64,000 nt of DNA from Sulfurimonas lithotrophica (GTDB lineage: Bacteria > Campylobacterota > Campylobacteria > Campylobacterales > Sulfurimonadaceae). The DNA lies in assembly GCF_009258225.1 (NCBI RefSeq), contig NZ_CP043617.1:186001-250000 (forward strand), read 5' to 3'. The translations under genes were made by a program, and so were the position numbers. The notes beneath the pieces were generated by a model. It was not told the DNA's origin, did not search any database, and saw only the letters and a list, made by a program, of their open reading frames with translations. Positions 1 to 8,449 of the stretch are shown here, piece by piece; the stretch's first letter is position 1; each line of letters opens with the position of its first letter.

Positions 1-66
1 ACAGATATCTTTATAGACTCAAAAAGCCTCAAGAACATGATAATTTTATTTAAGGGATATAGATGA
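1..66 (+). CDS. C-terminal fragment of an upstream gene (partial)
   Basis: Frame 1 is open from the first base and stops at a TGA that overlaps the next gene's ATG in an ATGA arrangement. Only 21 residues are visible, ending in ILFKGYR, so no family can be assigned. The overlap suggests it belongs to the same glycan operon and is translationally coupled to the epimerase gene. It could be a chance open frame, but the exact ATGA junction argues for a real gene end. Confidence 0.5.
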   Translation, partial: TDIFIDSKSLKNMIILFKGYR

Positions 67-1046
67 AAGCAGTTGTAACAGGTGGAGCAGGCTTTATAGG
101 TTCACATATGGTTGACTTGTTGGTCTCTAAAGATTATGAAGTTATAGTTATAGATAATCTCGCTAACGGAAGATTGGATAATATTGAGCATCATAAGGGA
201 AAAGTCAAGTTTGTTCAAGCTGATATAGGTGATTATGACATCTCTTTAGATGAGTATTTTTCTGATGTTGACTATGTCTTTCATTATGCTGCTCTTGCTG
301 ATATCGTGCCATCTATAAACAACCCTGTAAAATATCACAAAGCAAATGTAGATGGAACTATAAACGTTTTAGAAGCTGCAAAAAAATCTAAAAATCTAAA
401 GAAGTTTGTATATGCAGCATCTAGTTCTTGTTATGGTATCCCTGATATTTATCCTACCCCCGAGACAAGCCCGATAGCTCCTGAATATCCTTATGCTCAT
501 ACAAAAACAGTAGGTGAGCAGTATGTTATGCATTGGGGGCAGCTTTACAATATGCCGGTAGTGTCAATGAGGTTTTTTAATGTATATGGTATTAGACATC
601 GTACAAGCGGTACGTACGGTGCAGTATTTGGAGTATTTTTAGCTCAACTTTTAAACAACAAACCACTTACAATTGTTGGTGATGGCGAACAGACAAGGGA
701 TTTCACTTATGTTACAGATGTAGTAGATGCTTGTTATATTGCAGCACAGAGTAATGTAACTAATGAGATATTTAACGTTGGAAGCGATAACACTTATAGT
801 ATTAATTATTTGGTAGAACTACTTGGTGGTGAGAAAAAGTTCATACCAAAAAGACCTGGTGAACCGGATTGTACATATGCAGATATTACAAAGATTAAAA
901 AGGTTCTCGGCTGGACTCCAAAGGTCAGTTTTGAAGACGGTGTAAAAATTATGCTTGAAAATATTGAACAGTGGCGTGAAGCACCGGTATGGGATGAAGA
1001 TTCTATCAAAGATGCAACTAAAGAGTGGTTTGAATGTTTAAGTTAA
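63..1046 (+). CDS. NAD-dependent sugar-nucleotide epimerase/dehydratase
   Basis: This is an extended short-chain dehydrogenase that acts on NDP-sugars in the cytoplasm. The N-terminal NAD motif GGAGFIGSH lies at residues 7-15, a catalytic SSS stretch at about 120-122, and the YxxxK pair at Tyr144 and Lys148. The length of 327 residues is normal for GalE/WbpP-type 4-epimerases. An AAGGGA ribosome site precedes the ATG. It heads a run of tightly packed genes for sugar synthesis and overlaps the transketolase gene by 13 bases. The exact sugar cannot be read from sequence; UDP-glucose/GlcNAc 4-epimerase, or a 4,6-dehydratase-like relative, are the main options. Confidence 0.85.
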   Translation: MKAVVTGGAGFIGSHMVDLLVSKDYEVIVIDNLANGRLDNIEHHKGKVKFVQADIGDYDISLDEYFSDVDYVFHYAALADIVPSINNPVKYHKANVDGTINVLEAAKKSKNLKKFVYAASSSCYGIPDIYPTPETSPIAPEYPYAHTKTVGEQYVMHWGQLYNMPVVSMRFFNVYGIRHRTSGTYGAVFGVFLAQLLNNKPLTIVGDGEQTRDFTYVTDVVDACYIAAQSNVTNEIFNVGSDNTYSINYLVELLGGEKKFIPKRPGEPDCTYADITKIKKVLGWTPKVSFEDGVKIMLENIEQWREAPVWDEDSIKDATKEWFECLS

Positions 1047-1831
1047 ACTCACAAGATATTCGTAAAAAAACGATAGCCCTCTCATGCAATAGCGGTGCAG
1101 GACATTTAGCACCTTCTCTATCGTGTGTAGAGATATTAACTACGCTCTTTCGTGATTTTTTGAACTATAATCAAGCAGATTCAAAAGATGAAAGTAGAGA
1201 TAGGCTCATATTTTCCAAGGGTCATGGTGCTTATGCGTATTATGTGATTTTAAACGAGCTTGGTTTTCTTCCAAAAGATGAGTTGGATAACTTCTACAAC
1301 GGTGCAAGTATAAAAGGGTGTTTGACTCAGAATTTGGATTATATGATTGAAGCATCTACGGGCTCTTTGGGACATGGTCTGCCAATATCTGTAGGTATAG
1401 CACAGGCATTAAAGATGCAAAACAAAAAACAAAAAGTCGTGTGTATAGTGGGTGATGGAGAGATGCAAGAGGGGAGTAACTTTGAAGCACTAAATCTTGC
1501 ATATAGATTTAAACTAGATAACTTGCTTTTAATTGTAGATGCTAATAATCTTCAAGCGATGGATAAAGTTTCAGATGTTGGATTAGATAATGATAGACTT
1601 TCTAAAGTTCTAAGTGTATATACCGATAATTTTTCAAGAATAAACGGGCACGATGAAGTTGAGCTGAAAAAAGAGATGGGTAAATTTTTTAATGAAAAAA
1701 ATAATAGTCTGTCTATCATGCTTTGTGATACTCTAAAGGGTAAGGGCGTAGATGTATGTGAGAACTCTATAGCCCATCATTTTAGATGTCCGACACAAGA
1801 TGGATATGTATTAGGTTGTGATGATGAATAG
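1034..1831 (+). CDS. transketolase N-terminal (thiamine-PP binding) subunit
   Basis: This is the pyrophosphate-binding half of a split transketolase. The thiamine diphosphate motif begins with GDGE at residues 140-143 and closes with the Asn-Asn pair near 171, and a conserved SKGHGAYAYY segment near 61-70 forms part of the active site. Its 265 residues match the usual length of the N-terminal subunit in split enzymes. It overlaps the epimerase upstream and its partner downstream. Its position among glycan genes points to a dedicated two-carbon transfer in sugar synthesis and not to central metabolism (inference). A housekeeping transketolase is expected elsewhere in the genome. Confidence 0.85.
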   Translation: MFKLNSQDIRKKTIALSCNSGAGHLAPSLSCVEILTTLFRDFLNYNQADSKDESRDRLIFSKGHGAYAYYVILNELGFLPKDELDNFYNGASIKGCLTQNLDYMIEASTGSLGHGLPISVGIAQALKMQNKKQKVVCIVGDGEMQEGSNFEALNLAYRFKLDNLLLIVDANNLQAMDKVSDVGLDNDRLSKVLSVYTDNFSRINGHDEVELKKEMGKFFNEKNNSLSIMLCDTLKGKGVDVCENSIAHHFRCPTQDGYVLGCDDE

Positions 1832-2312
1832 TCTAGTTTCAAAACAGATGGTAATGAAAGAAATATACAAATATTTTAAAGCTGATGAAACTATGGCATT
1901 ACTTGTAGGAGACATGGGTTTTGCAGTCTTAGATGAGTTTTTTCAAAATCATAAAGGTAGAACGTTTAATACTGGAATTTGTGAACAGGCTACAATAAGC
2001 ATGAGTGCAGGAATGTATCTTGCTGGATTAAAACCAATAGTATATTCACAAGTACCGTTTTTGGTTATGAGAGCTTACGAACAGATACGATATGATCTGA
2101 ATGAGCATAAGATGAATGTTAAATTAATCGGTGTCGGTGCCGATAATTATTTTAGTTCTCTAGGCAGAAGTCATTGTATGGATGATGATGATGTTGATAT
2201 GATGAATATATTTAAAAATTTTAAAATATTTTCACCGACTCAAGATAGTTTAGAAAAAGATATAAAAAATATGTTTGAGTATGATGGACCGACATATTTA
2301 AGATGTTTGTAA
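1821..2312 (+). CDS. short transketolase C-terminal-type subunit (pyrimidine-binding domain only)
   Basis: The protein has the Pyr domain of transketolase-like enzymes: GDMGFAVLDEF, then FNTGICEQATISMSAGMYLAGLKP, shown here only in outline, with the catalytic Glu of the GICEQ stretch. It ends at about 163 residues, while split C-terminal subunits normally run to about 300 because of an extra C-terminal domain. There is no frameshifted remainder: the next gene begins 10 bases later. ATG at 1821 or 1824 is preferred over the GTG at 1818. With the upstream gene it could still form an active alpha2-beta2 thiamine enzyme, since both cofactor-binding domains are present. Confidence 0.75.
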   Translation: MMNSLVSKQMVMKEIYKYFKADETMALLVGDMGFAVLDEFFQNHKGRTFNTGICEQATISMSAGMYLAGLKPIVYSQVPFLVMRAYEQIRYDLNEHKMNVKLIGVGADNYFSSLGRSHCMDDDDVDMMNIFKNFKIFSPTQDSLEKDIKNMFEYDGPTYLRCL

Positions 2313-2322
2313 AGAGGTTAGC

Positions 2323-3432
2323 ATGTCAGAATTAATACTTGATGGATCAAAAATACTGTGGCATCAAGAGAGATTAGAGCAATGGAAACGTGGGGAGAGA
2401 ATAGCTCCAATAACTATAGATATGGCTCTAACACAGGCTTGTCAGTATAACTGTGTATTTTGTTATGCAAATATGCAAAGAAACAAACCTCATAAGATTA
2501 CGATGCCTATTATGAAGAATTTTTTAGATGACTGTGCTGAGGTAGGTGTAAAGGCTATAAGTCTTGTAAGTGATGGTGAAAGTACGGCTAATCCTATATA
2601 TGAAGATGTAATAGTTTATGGAAAAAGTGTAGGTCTAGACATGGCTATGGCTACACATGGAAATACTTTAACAGAAGATGTTTTGAGAAAAATATTACCG
2701 GGTCTTACATATTTGAGATTTAACTTTAGTGCAGGAACACCTGAGAGATACAGTGAAATTATGGGCGTAGCTGTAGAAAAGTTTTACGAAACATGTGAAA
2801 ATATCAAAACGGCTATGAGGATAAAAAAAGAACTTAATCTTGATGTAACAATCGGTATGCAGATGGTACTGATGCCAAAAGACGGTGATCAAATAATACC
2901 GCTAGCAAAACTTGGAAAAGAGTTAAGACCTGATTACCTAGTTATAAAACATTGTAGTGATGACGAAGAAGGAACTCTTGGTGTTGACTATAATAAATAT
3001 GAAGAATTATATGATTTGCTTCATGAAGCCGAGAGTTACAGTGATGATGAGTATCTTGTAAAGGCAAAATGGTCAAAGATAACTTCAAAAGGAATAAGAC
3101 GTTACAATAGATGTTACGGTACACCTTTTCATTTACAGATGTCAGGGACTGGGCTTGTAGCACCGTGTGGAAGTTTTTTCAATGAAAAATATAAGCAGTA
3201 TCATATAGCTAATATTACAGATGAGGGTGTTAGGTTTAAAGATATAATCAAAAGTGACAGGTATTGGGAAGTTATGGATTTCTTGGCATCTGACAAGTTT
3301 GATGCATGTTCAATGTGTGAGACTTTATGTTTGCAAGATAAAACAAATGAAGTATTAGATGCATATAAAAAAGGTAAGCATGATTTGAAAGCTCCGGATG
3401 GCGACTTACCACAGCATCTAAACTTCATTTAG
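2323..3432 (+). CDS. radical SAM enzyme with C-terminal cysteine-rich domain
   Basis: The protein carries a CxxxCxxC cluster at Cys40, Cys44 and Cys47 that binds the [4Fe-4S] cluster and S-adenosylmethionine. Additional cysteines near the C terminus (RCYGT, APCGSFF, and the CSMCETLC stretch) resemble a SPASM or twitch auxiliary-cluster domain. Such enzymes do radical rearrangements, epimerisations or dehydrogenations. Placed between transketolase halves and a sugar kinase-nucleotidyltransferase, it probably modifies a sugar or its precursor, although the substrate is unknown. An AGAGG ribosome site precedes the ATG. The 369-residue length fits single-domain SPASM proteins. Confidence 0.8.
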   Translation: MSELILDGSKILWHQERLEQWKRGERIAPITIDMALTQACQYNCVFCYANMQRNKPHKITMPIMKNFLDDCAEVGVKAISLVSDGESTANPIYEDVIVYGKSVGLDMAMATHGNTLTEDVLRKILPGLTYLRFNFSAGTPERYSEIMGVAVEKFYETCENIKTAMRIKKELNLDVTIGMQMVLMPKDGDQIIPLAKLGKELRPDYLVIKHCSDDEEGTLGVDYNKYEELYDLLHEAESYSDDEYLVKAKWSKITSKGIRRYNRCYGTPFHLQMSGTGLVAPCGSFFNEKYKQYHIANITDEGVRFKDIIKSDRYWEVMDFLASDKFDACSMCETLCLQDKTNEVLDAYKKGKHDLKAPDGDLPQHLNFI

Positions 3433-3440
3433 GAAAGTTT

Positions 3441-4853
3441 GTGAAAAAAGTATTTGTAAGCGGCGATTTTAACATTTTACATCCTGGGCATCTTAGACTT
3501 TTAAAGTTTGCAAAAGGCAGCGGTGATTATTTGATTGTAGGCTTAAACTCTGATGAAATCAATCAAAAGGGTGTTACACAGGATATTAGGTTAGAGTCCA
3601 TAAAAGCCACAAGTTATGTTGATGAAGCTTTTATACTACCTACAAATGCATTAGATTATATTCATGAACAAAAACCGGACATAGTAGTTAAGGGTAAGGA
3701 ATATGAATATTTGGACAACCCTGAGTTAGAGATATTAGCTTCTTATGGTGGAAAACTTCTATTTAGTTCAGGAGAGATAGCTTTTTCATCTATGGATTTA
3801 CTTCAAAAAGAGTTTTTAGAATTTGACTCTAAACCAAAACATTCTTTCGAATATATATCAAGACATAAGTTAGAGTTTTCAGAGTTAAAAGATATAGTTG
3901 AAAAATTTTCTAAACTAAATATATTGGTAATTGGTGATACTATAGTTGATGAGTATATCACTTGTGAGCCTTTGGGAATGAGTCAAGAGGATCCAACAAT
4001 TGTTGTAAGTCCACTTGCCAGAAATAAGTTTATAGGTGGTGCAGCTATAGTAGCATCTCATGCTAGAACTTTAGGTGCGAATGTTAAGTTTATATCTGTT
4101 GTCGGAGATGATGAGAATCATAATTATGTAAAATCCGGACTAGATGACTTGGGAATTGAAACAAAACTTTTTTGTGATAGTACACGCCCAACAACTCTTA
4201 AGCAAAGATTTCGTGCTAACGGTAAAACTCTATTGCGTGTAAACCATCTAAAACAGCATAGCATCTCGAAAGATATACAAAACAATATATTAGAATATGT
4301 TAAAGACTCTATAGATGGTATTAATCTGATTTTATTCTCAGATTTTTCTTATGGGATACTTACAAATAATGTAATAAATCACATCTCTAATCTTGGACTT
4401 GAAAAAAATATTTTTATGTCAGCCGATTCACAAAGTTCATCGCAGGTCGGAGATATATCAAAGTTTAAAAACATGACATTAGTGACACCGACTGAAAGGG
4501 AGATAAGACTCTCTTTAAATGATTTTGAATCTGGTCTTGTAGTATTATCTGACAAGCTATCTAAAAAAACATCTTCTAATTATATTTTTACAACTTTAGG
4601 TGCAGAGGGTATTATGATATATAATAATCCTAATGAAAAACTTTTAACGGATAATATCAGAGCACTTGGATCTAATGTAAAAGATGTAAGTGGTGCGGGG
4701 GATTCATTACTTACTTGTAGTTCTATGGCTTTGGCTGTAGGTTCAAATATTTGGCAGAGTGCATATCTTGGTTCATTGGCAGCTGCAATTCAAGTAAGCC
4801 GTGTCGGAAACATTCCTATAAAAAAAGATGAAATTTTAAGAGAACTTGAGTAA
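3441..4853 (+). CDS. bifunctional cytidylyltransferase-PfkB sugar kinase (inverted HldE order)
   Basis: Residues 1-130 form a nucleotidyltransferase of the RfaE/TagD type with the HxGH motif His14-Pro-Gly-His17. Residues 158-470 form a ribokinase/PfkB kinase with the start motif IGDTIVDEY near 164-172 and the catalytic GAGD at 418-421. HldE proteins carry the same two modules in the opposite order, kinase first. The protein would phosphorylate a sugar and then activate it with a nucleotide. The GTG start has AGGAAA upstream and follows the radical SAM gene after 8 bases; the stop abuts the next ATG. Substrate could be a heptose or a shorter chain from the transketolase (inference). Confidence 0.8.
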   Translation: MKKVFVSGDFNILHPGHLRLLKFAKGSGDYLIVGLNSDEINQKGVTQDIRLESIKATSYVDEAFILPTNALDYIHEQKPDIVVKGKEYEYLDNPELEILASYGGKLLFSSGEIAFSSMDLLQKEFLEFDSKPKHSFEYISRHKLEFSELKDIVEKFSKLNILVIGDTIVDEYITCEPLGMSQEDPTIVVSPLARNKFIGGAAIVASHARTLGANVKFISVVGDDENHNYVKSGLDDLGIETKLFCDSTRPTTLKQRFRANGKTLLRVNHLKQHSISKDIQNNILEYVKDSIDGINLILFSDFSYGILTNNVINHISNLGLEKNIFMSADSQSSSQVGDISKFKNMTLVTPTEREIRLSLNDFESGLVVLSDKLSKKTSSNYIFTTLGAEGIMIYNNPNEKLLTDNIRALGSNVKDVSGAGDSLLTCSSMALAVGSNIWQSAYLGSLAAAIQVSRVGNIPIKKDEILRELE

Positions 4854-5564
4854 ATGAAGGCATTGTTATTAGCTGCCGGATTAGGTACAAGATTAAGACC
4901 TGTTACCGATAAAATTCCAAAGTGTTTGGTTCCGATTAACGGGAAGCCTTTATTGGAATACTGGCTTGATAGTTTATCAAAATCCGGTGTAACTCAATTT
5001 TTGATAAACACTTCATATTTACATGAACAAGTTGAAGAGTTTATAAGCAATAGTAAATACAAAAACATAGTTACTTTGGTTTACGAGAAAACACTTCTAA
5101 ATACGGGGGGTACTCTTTTAGAAAATAGAGATTTCTTTGACGATGAAGCATTTTTTTTGGTTCATGCCGATAATTTATCTTTTTGTGACTTTAAAGGTTT
5201 TATTAATACCCATAAAAATCGTCCAAATAATACACATATTACTATGATGCTTTTTCATACGGATAACCCAAGTAGTTGCGGGATAGTTGAGTTAGATGAG
5301 CAAGGTGTTGTTCAAAAATTTCATGAAAAAGTAGAAAATCCTCCATCAAACTTAGCAAATGGAGCTGTATATATTTGTGAGCCTGATATTTTTAAGTATT
5401 TAAAATCATTAAATAAAAAAAATATCGACTTCAGTAATGATGTGTTACCAAATTATCTTGGAAAGATAAACACTTTCTTAAATGATGCATATCACAGAGA
5501 TATCGGCACTATAGAAAGTTATGCTATAGCACAGATTGAATCTGCAGAGTTTGTAAAATCCTAG
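4854..5564 (+). CDS. NDP-sugar pyrophosphorylase (nucleotidyltransferase)
   Basis: The first residues show the nucleotide-binding signature of sugar-1-phosphate nucleotidyltransferases, LLLAAGLGTRLRP, followed by PKCLVPINGKPLL. The 236-residue length fits the short HddC/RmlA-like class without an extra C-terminal domain. It begins directly after the stop codon of the kinase fusion, so the two are probably co-translated. It would activate a sugar 1-phosphate with GTP, CTP or UTP for surface polysaccharide synthesis. The stop overlaps the end of fliD on the other strand by four bases. Confidence 0.85.
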   Translation: MKALLLAAGLGTRLRPVTDKIPKCLVPINGKPLLEYWLDSLSKSGVTQFLINTSYLHEQVEEFISNSKYKNIVTLVYEKTLLNTGGTLLENRDFFDDEAFFLVHADNLSFCDFKGFINTHKNRPNNTHITMMLFHTDNPSSCGIVELDEQGVVQKFHEKVENPPSNLANGAVYICEPDIFKYLKSLNKKNIDFSNDVLPNYLGKINTFLNDAYHRDIGTIESYAIAQIESAEFVKS

Positions 5565-6931
5565 CTATCAGAATTAACCTCTGCTGAAATCATCATCTGA
5601 AGAGATGAGAACTGAGCATTGATTTTACTAATCATTGCATCATATGCCGTAAATCTTTTAGTCATGATTTCATATCTGTTCTCAAGCATCTCTTTTGCAC
5701 GAGTATAACTTTCATTAAGGTTTGTAGCATCTGACTTTAAACCGGTTTCAAAATTACTTAATAATTTTCCATATCCTGTATAGGAATTTATTTTATCATC
5801 TATAGTTTCAAAAATACCTGTTCTGTCATTTCCGTTACTGTCTGTTCCACCTGAAAAGAAAAGTTTAACAGCGTCGGGATCATCTGCCATTTTTTCTTCA
5901 AGTACACTCTGATCAAAACTCATAATCCCACTTCTGTCAAGATCAAGTCCGTACTGCATTAAAGACTCTCCGTTACTCATAGATGTAATAACACTGTTTA
6001 AGTCACTTCTGATATTTCTAACAAAACTTTCATCGTTAAACACACCTTTTGCTCCGCTATCTTCATCATAAACAGTCATATCATCTAAATTTTGCATAAG
6101 TGAATTATATGAATCTACAAATAATTGCATTTCACCTATTAAAGGTTCAGTATCTTGTTCGATAGTTACATTAGAAAAATCACCCTCTTCTTTTAATGTT
6201 ATATTTACACCGAGAATTAAGTCGCTAACTTCGTTTGTACTTCTTGTAGTCGTAATGCCGTTATACTTAAACTCCGCATCTGAAGCAGTCTGGATTTTTT
6301 GGTAACCGTCAGGATTTGTTACGGCATCATATGCAGTCATAAGAGCCGGTTCCAATAAGCCTGTATCATCAGTGATAGTAAGAGCTTGATCGGCTCCGGT
6401 TTGGTTTGAAGATACGACTAGTGAATATGCACCGTCACCTGTTTGAAGTATTGAAGCTTCTATATCACCGTTTGATTTGTCCGTAATTGCTTGAGCCAAA
6501 TCTGATAAAGTAGTAGTAGCATCATAATCAACAGTGTATGCACCTATAGTTAAGGTACCTGTACCGCTAGCTACGTTAGTTTCTTTTGAAGCCAATGCAC
6601 CAAATTTTGTAATATCTTTTTTTGCTAAAGTTACAGTCTCAAGTGTAAAAGATTCTATATTTGCACCTGATTCTACAGTAACTTCTGCATTTCCGCTTAC
6701 ATCTACTGTTTTGTTGTCAAATATAGTGTCATAACTAAGTGCAGAAGCACTACTTTTGAGAGTTTTCATTAAAGATGATAAAAGTGTATAAGCATCCTGC
6801 TTTTGATTGTTAAGAGTTACTTTGTTTTCTATCGGAGTTAGGATTTGTGCTTCGTCTGCTTCTTTTAACTGATCAATTACGTCAGCAGTCAAAACACCCG
6901 AACCTACACCTAGTGAACTTATACCAGCCAT
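5561..6931 (-). CDS. fliD: flagellar filament cap protein FliD
   Basis: FliD (hook-associated protein 2) caps the growing flagellar filament and helps fold flagellin subunits outside the cell. The N terminus, with GISSLGVGSGV and LKEADE, is the conserved FliD N-terminal domain; the middle is beta-rich and variable; the C-terminal 130 residues form the heptad-rich coiled coil typical of the family. At 456 residues it is within the normal range. It is divergent from fliS and preceded by a sigma-28-type promoter, which agrees with late flagellar gene control. No signal peptide is present, as expected for a flagellar-exported protein. Confidence 0.93.
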   Translation of the reverse strand: MAGISSLGVGSGVLTADVIDQLKEADEAQILTPIENKVTLNNQKQDAYTLLSSLMKTLKSSASALSYDTIFDNKTVDVSGNAEVTVESGANIESFTLETVTLAKKDITKFGALASKETNVASGTGTLTIGAYTVDYDATTTLSDLAQAITDKSNGDIEASILQTGDGAYSLVVSSNQTGADQALTITDDTGLLEPALMTAYDAVTNPDGYQKIQTASDAEFKYNGITTTRSTNEVSDLILGVNITLKEEGDFSNVTIEQDTEPLIGEMQLFVDSYNSLMQNLDDMTVYDEDSGAKGVFNDESFVRNIRSDLNSVITSMSNGESLMQYGLDLDRSGIMSFDQSVLEEKMADDPDAVKLFFSGGTDSNGNDRTGIFETIDDKINSYTGYGKLLSNFETGLKSDATNLNESYTRAKEMLENRYEIMTKRFTAYDAMISKINAQFSSLQMMISAEVNSDS

Positions 6932-6974
6932 GATAAATCCTTTTATCTTATATATTTATATATTCTATGTGACT

Positions 6975-7002
6975 AAAATCGACAGTTTTGTAAAAAACTT
7001 TA
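6975..7002 (-). promoter_or_regulatory. sigma-28 (FliA)-type promoter of fliD
   Basis: On the minus strand a TAAAGTTT box (7002-6995) is followed after exactly 11 bases by GTCGATTTT (6983-6975). This matches the FliA consensus TAAAGTTT-N11-GCCGATAA closely. It lies about 45 bases upstream of the fliD start codon. Late flagellar genes such as fliD commonly depend on FliA, so position and sequence agree. Confidence 0.75.
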
Positions 7003-7060
7003 ATAATATTAAGCACGGATTATTCCAGTAAAAAATTATGAAATTTAGGTCTAAAATCTC

Positions 7061-7087
7061 TAAAGAAAAGAATATTGCTGTCGATAT
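7061..7087 (+). promoter_or_regulatory. sigma-28-type promoter of fliS
   Basis: TAAAGAAA at 7061-7068 is followed after 11 bases by GTCGATAT at 7080-7087, a weaker match to the FliA consensus than the fliD promoter. It lies about 56 bases upstream of the preferred fliS start at 7143. It would sit inside the coding frame if translation began at 7038, which argues against that upstream start. Confidence 0.55.
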
Positions 7088-7142
7088 ACTTAGCATGAAC
7101 GATTCGAAAAATATGAATAATTTAACAACTAAAGGATCTAAA

Positions 7143-7514
7143 ATGTATGGAACTGCCGCTCATAATACTTATGCTCAAAATAATGTAGGAATAGAATCAC
7201 CGACAAGACTTATAGAGATGTTATATGAAGGGGTTCTTCGTTTTAATGCCCAAGCAAAAAAATCTATAAAAGACGGGGATATTGAAAAAAAAGTTTATTG
7301 GATTAACCGTTCTATTGCAATCATAACTGAACTTTTAATTACACTTGATAAAACACAAGGTGATATATCTTTATATCTTGAGGGACTGTACAATTATGAG
7401 ATCACTTTATTGACAAATGCAAGTGTCGATGGAGATGTTGCAAAAATAGACGAAGTTAGTAATGTATTTAAAGGTTTACTTGAAGCTTGGAGAGAGAGTA
7501 CAAATGTGGCTTAA
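7143..7514 (+). CDS. fliS: flagellar export chaperone FliS
   Basis: FliS binds flagellin in the cytoplasm and keeps it export-competent. The N terminus with AAHNTYAQN and the following SPTRLIEMLYEG helix are the FliS signature, and the 123-residue length fits the family. The frame is open further upstream to 7038, but the ATG at 7143 has an AAAGGAT ribosome site at good spacing, gives the standard N terminus, and lies downstream of a sigma-28-like promoter. The stop overlaps the start of the next small gene, which suggests translational coupling. Confidence 0.92.
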   Translation: MYGTAAHNTYAQNNVGIESPTRLIEMLYEGVLRFNAQAKKSIKDGDIEKKVYWINRSIAIITELLITLDKTQGDISLYLEGLYNYEITLLTNASVDGDVAKIDEVSNVFKGLLEAWRESTNVA

Positions 7515-7758
7515 TAAGCTTCAGATTGCCATCGTTGAAAAAGATACGGATAAACTAGACGAACTTTTAAATACCCTTCCTGAATTTAAAAACAAAGAGG
7601 AAATGCAAAAAGCATCGTATCTTTTAAAAGAGGCTATGGTTTTACTTCTTAAGTTAAAAAGTGAGACCTCTGCATCCATGAAACAAATCAAAAAAAATTT
7701 AGAGTTTTTAAACTCTACTCAAAGTAATCCGACAAATAAACTAGATATTAAATCTTAA
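7504..7758 (+). CDS. small helical protein after fliS (FliT-like position)
   Basis: This 84-residue, lysine- and glutamate-rich protein is predicted to be helical, with a heptad-like pattern in the region of LLNTLPEF to MVLLLKLK. The ATG at 7504 overlaps the end of fliS and has GGAGAG upstream. In many bacteria the gene after fliS encodes FliT, a small helical chaperone for FliD, so the position suggests an equivalent role. Sequence alone does not prove homology to FliT. An ATG at 7462 in the same frame is possible but would lie deep in fliS. Confidence 0.65.
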   Translation: MWLNKLQIAIVEKDTDKLDELLNTLPEFKNKEEMQKASYLLKEAMVLLLKLKSETSASMKQIKKNLEFLNSTQSNPTNKLDIKS

Positions 7759-7759
7759 A

Positions 7760-8449
7760 TTACTTTTTTTTAATTCCAAAATTTAAACTTCTAACAGTAT
7801 ATTCACTAACAACAGCACCTTTTCGCATATTTAGTATATGCTCGAGAGCATCGGCAATATCCGAAGTTAAAAGTTTTTCGTTGTCTTTATCGCTTACGTC
7901 AAAACGCAAAGACTCATAAAAGTTACTTTGGGTCATATCCGGATTTATGTTAGTAATACTTAAATTGCTTTTTCTGCTTTCTTCAAACAATGAATCGCTA
8001 AAAGATTTTAGACCTGCCTTAGTGGCTGAATAAACACAGGCAAATTTAGAAGCACGAAGTGCTTCTATTGAACTTATGTTAATTAGATATCCATCATTCT
8101 TCTTTAAACTTCTTAAAGTGGCATTAGTTAAAAGCATAGGTGTAGTTAGGTTTAAAAAACTCATTTGAGTAATTGTTTTTAAGCTTAATTCCTCATGTGG
8201 TTCAAACACTCCTATGCCCGCACAGTTAACTAGAATAAAGATATTTTGCTTTTTTAAATTCTCACAAAGCGAGAGTGTCTGTTTTTCATCTGAGAGGTCA
8301 CACTTTATATGTGTAAAGTTTTTATCTCTTATCAAATCACTAGGAATATTTCTGCTTATACCTATAACTTTATATCCAAGTTTTAGCAATCTTAGAGAGA
8401 TGCCATGACCAATTCCGCTACTACTTCCTGTTACAAGTGCCTGTTTCAT
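7760..8449 (-). CDS. short-chain dehydrogenase/reductase
   Basis: This is a classical short-chain dehydrogenase of 229 residues. It has the NAD(P) motif TGSSSGIGHG near residues 7-16, an NCAGIG stretch, a catalytic Ser in NISSIEAL and the YSATK active-site motif. It reduces or oxidises an unknown small carbonyl or alcohol. The start overlaps the end of the nucleosidase-like gene by four bases, so the two are translated from one message. Family membership is clear; the substrate is not predictable. Confidence 0.87.
   Translation of the reverse strand: MKQALVTGSSSGIGHGISLRLLKLGYKVIGISRNIPSDLIRDKNFTHIKCDLSDEKQTLSLCENLKKQNIFILVNCAGIGVFEPHEELSLKTITQMSFLNLTTPMLLTNATLRSLKKNDGYLINISSIEALRASKFACVYSATKAGLKSFSDSLFEESRKSNLSITNINPDMTQSNFYESLRFDVSDKDNEKLLTSDIADALEHILNMRKGAVVSEYTVRSLNFGIKKK

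Noticed and set aside
7038-7142. A 35-residue N-terminal extension of fliS
   Set aside because: It lacks a good ribosome site, covers a sigma-28-like promoter and is not part of the conserved FliS start.
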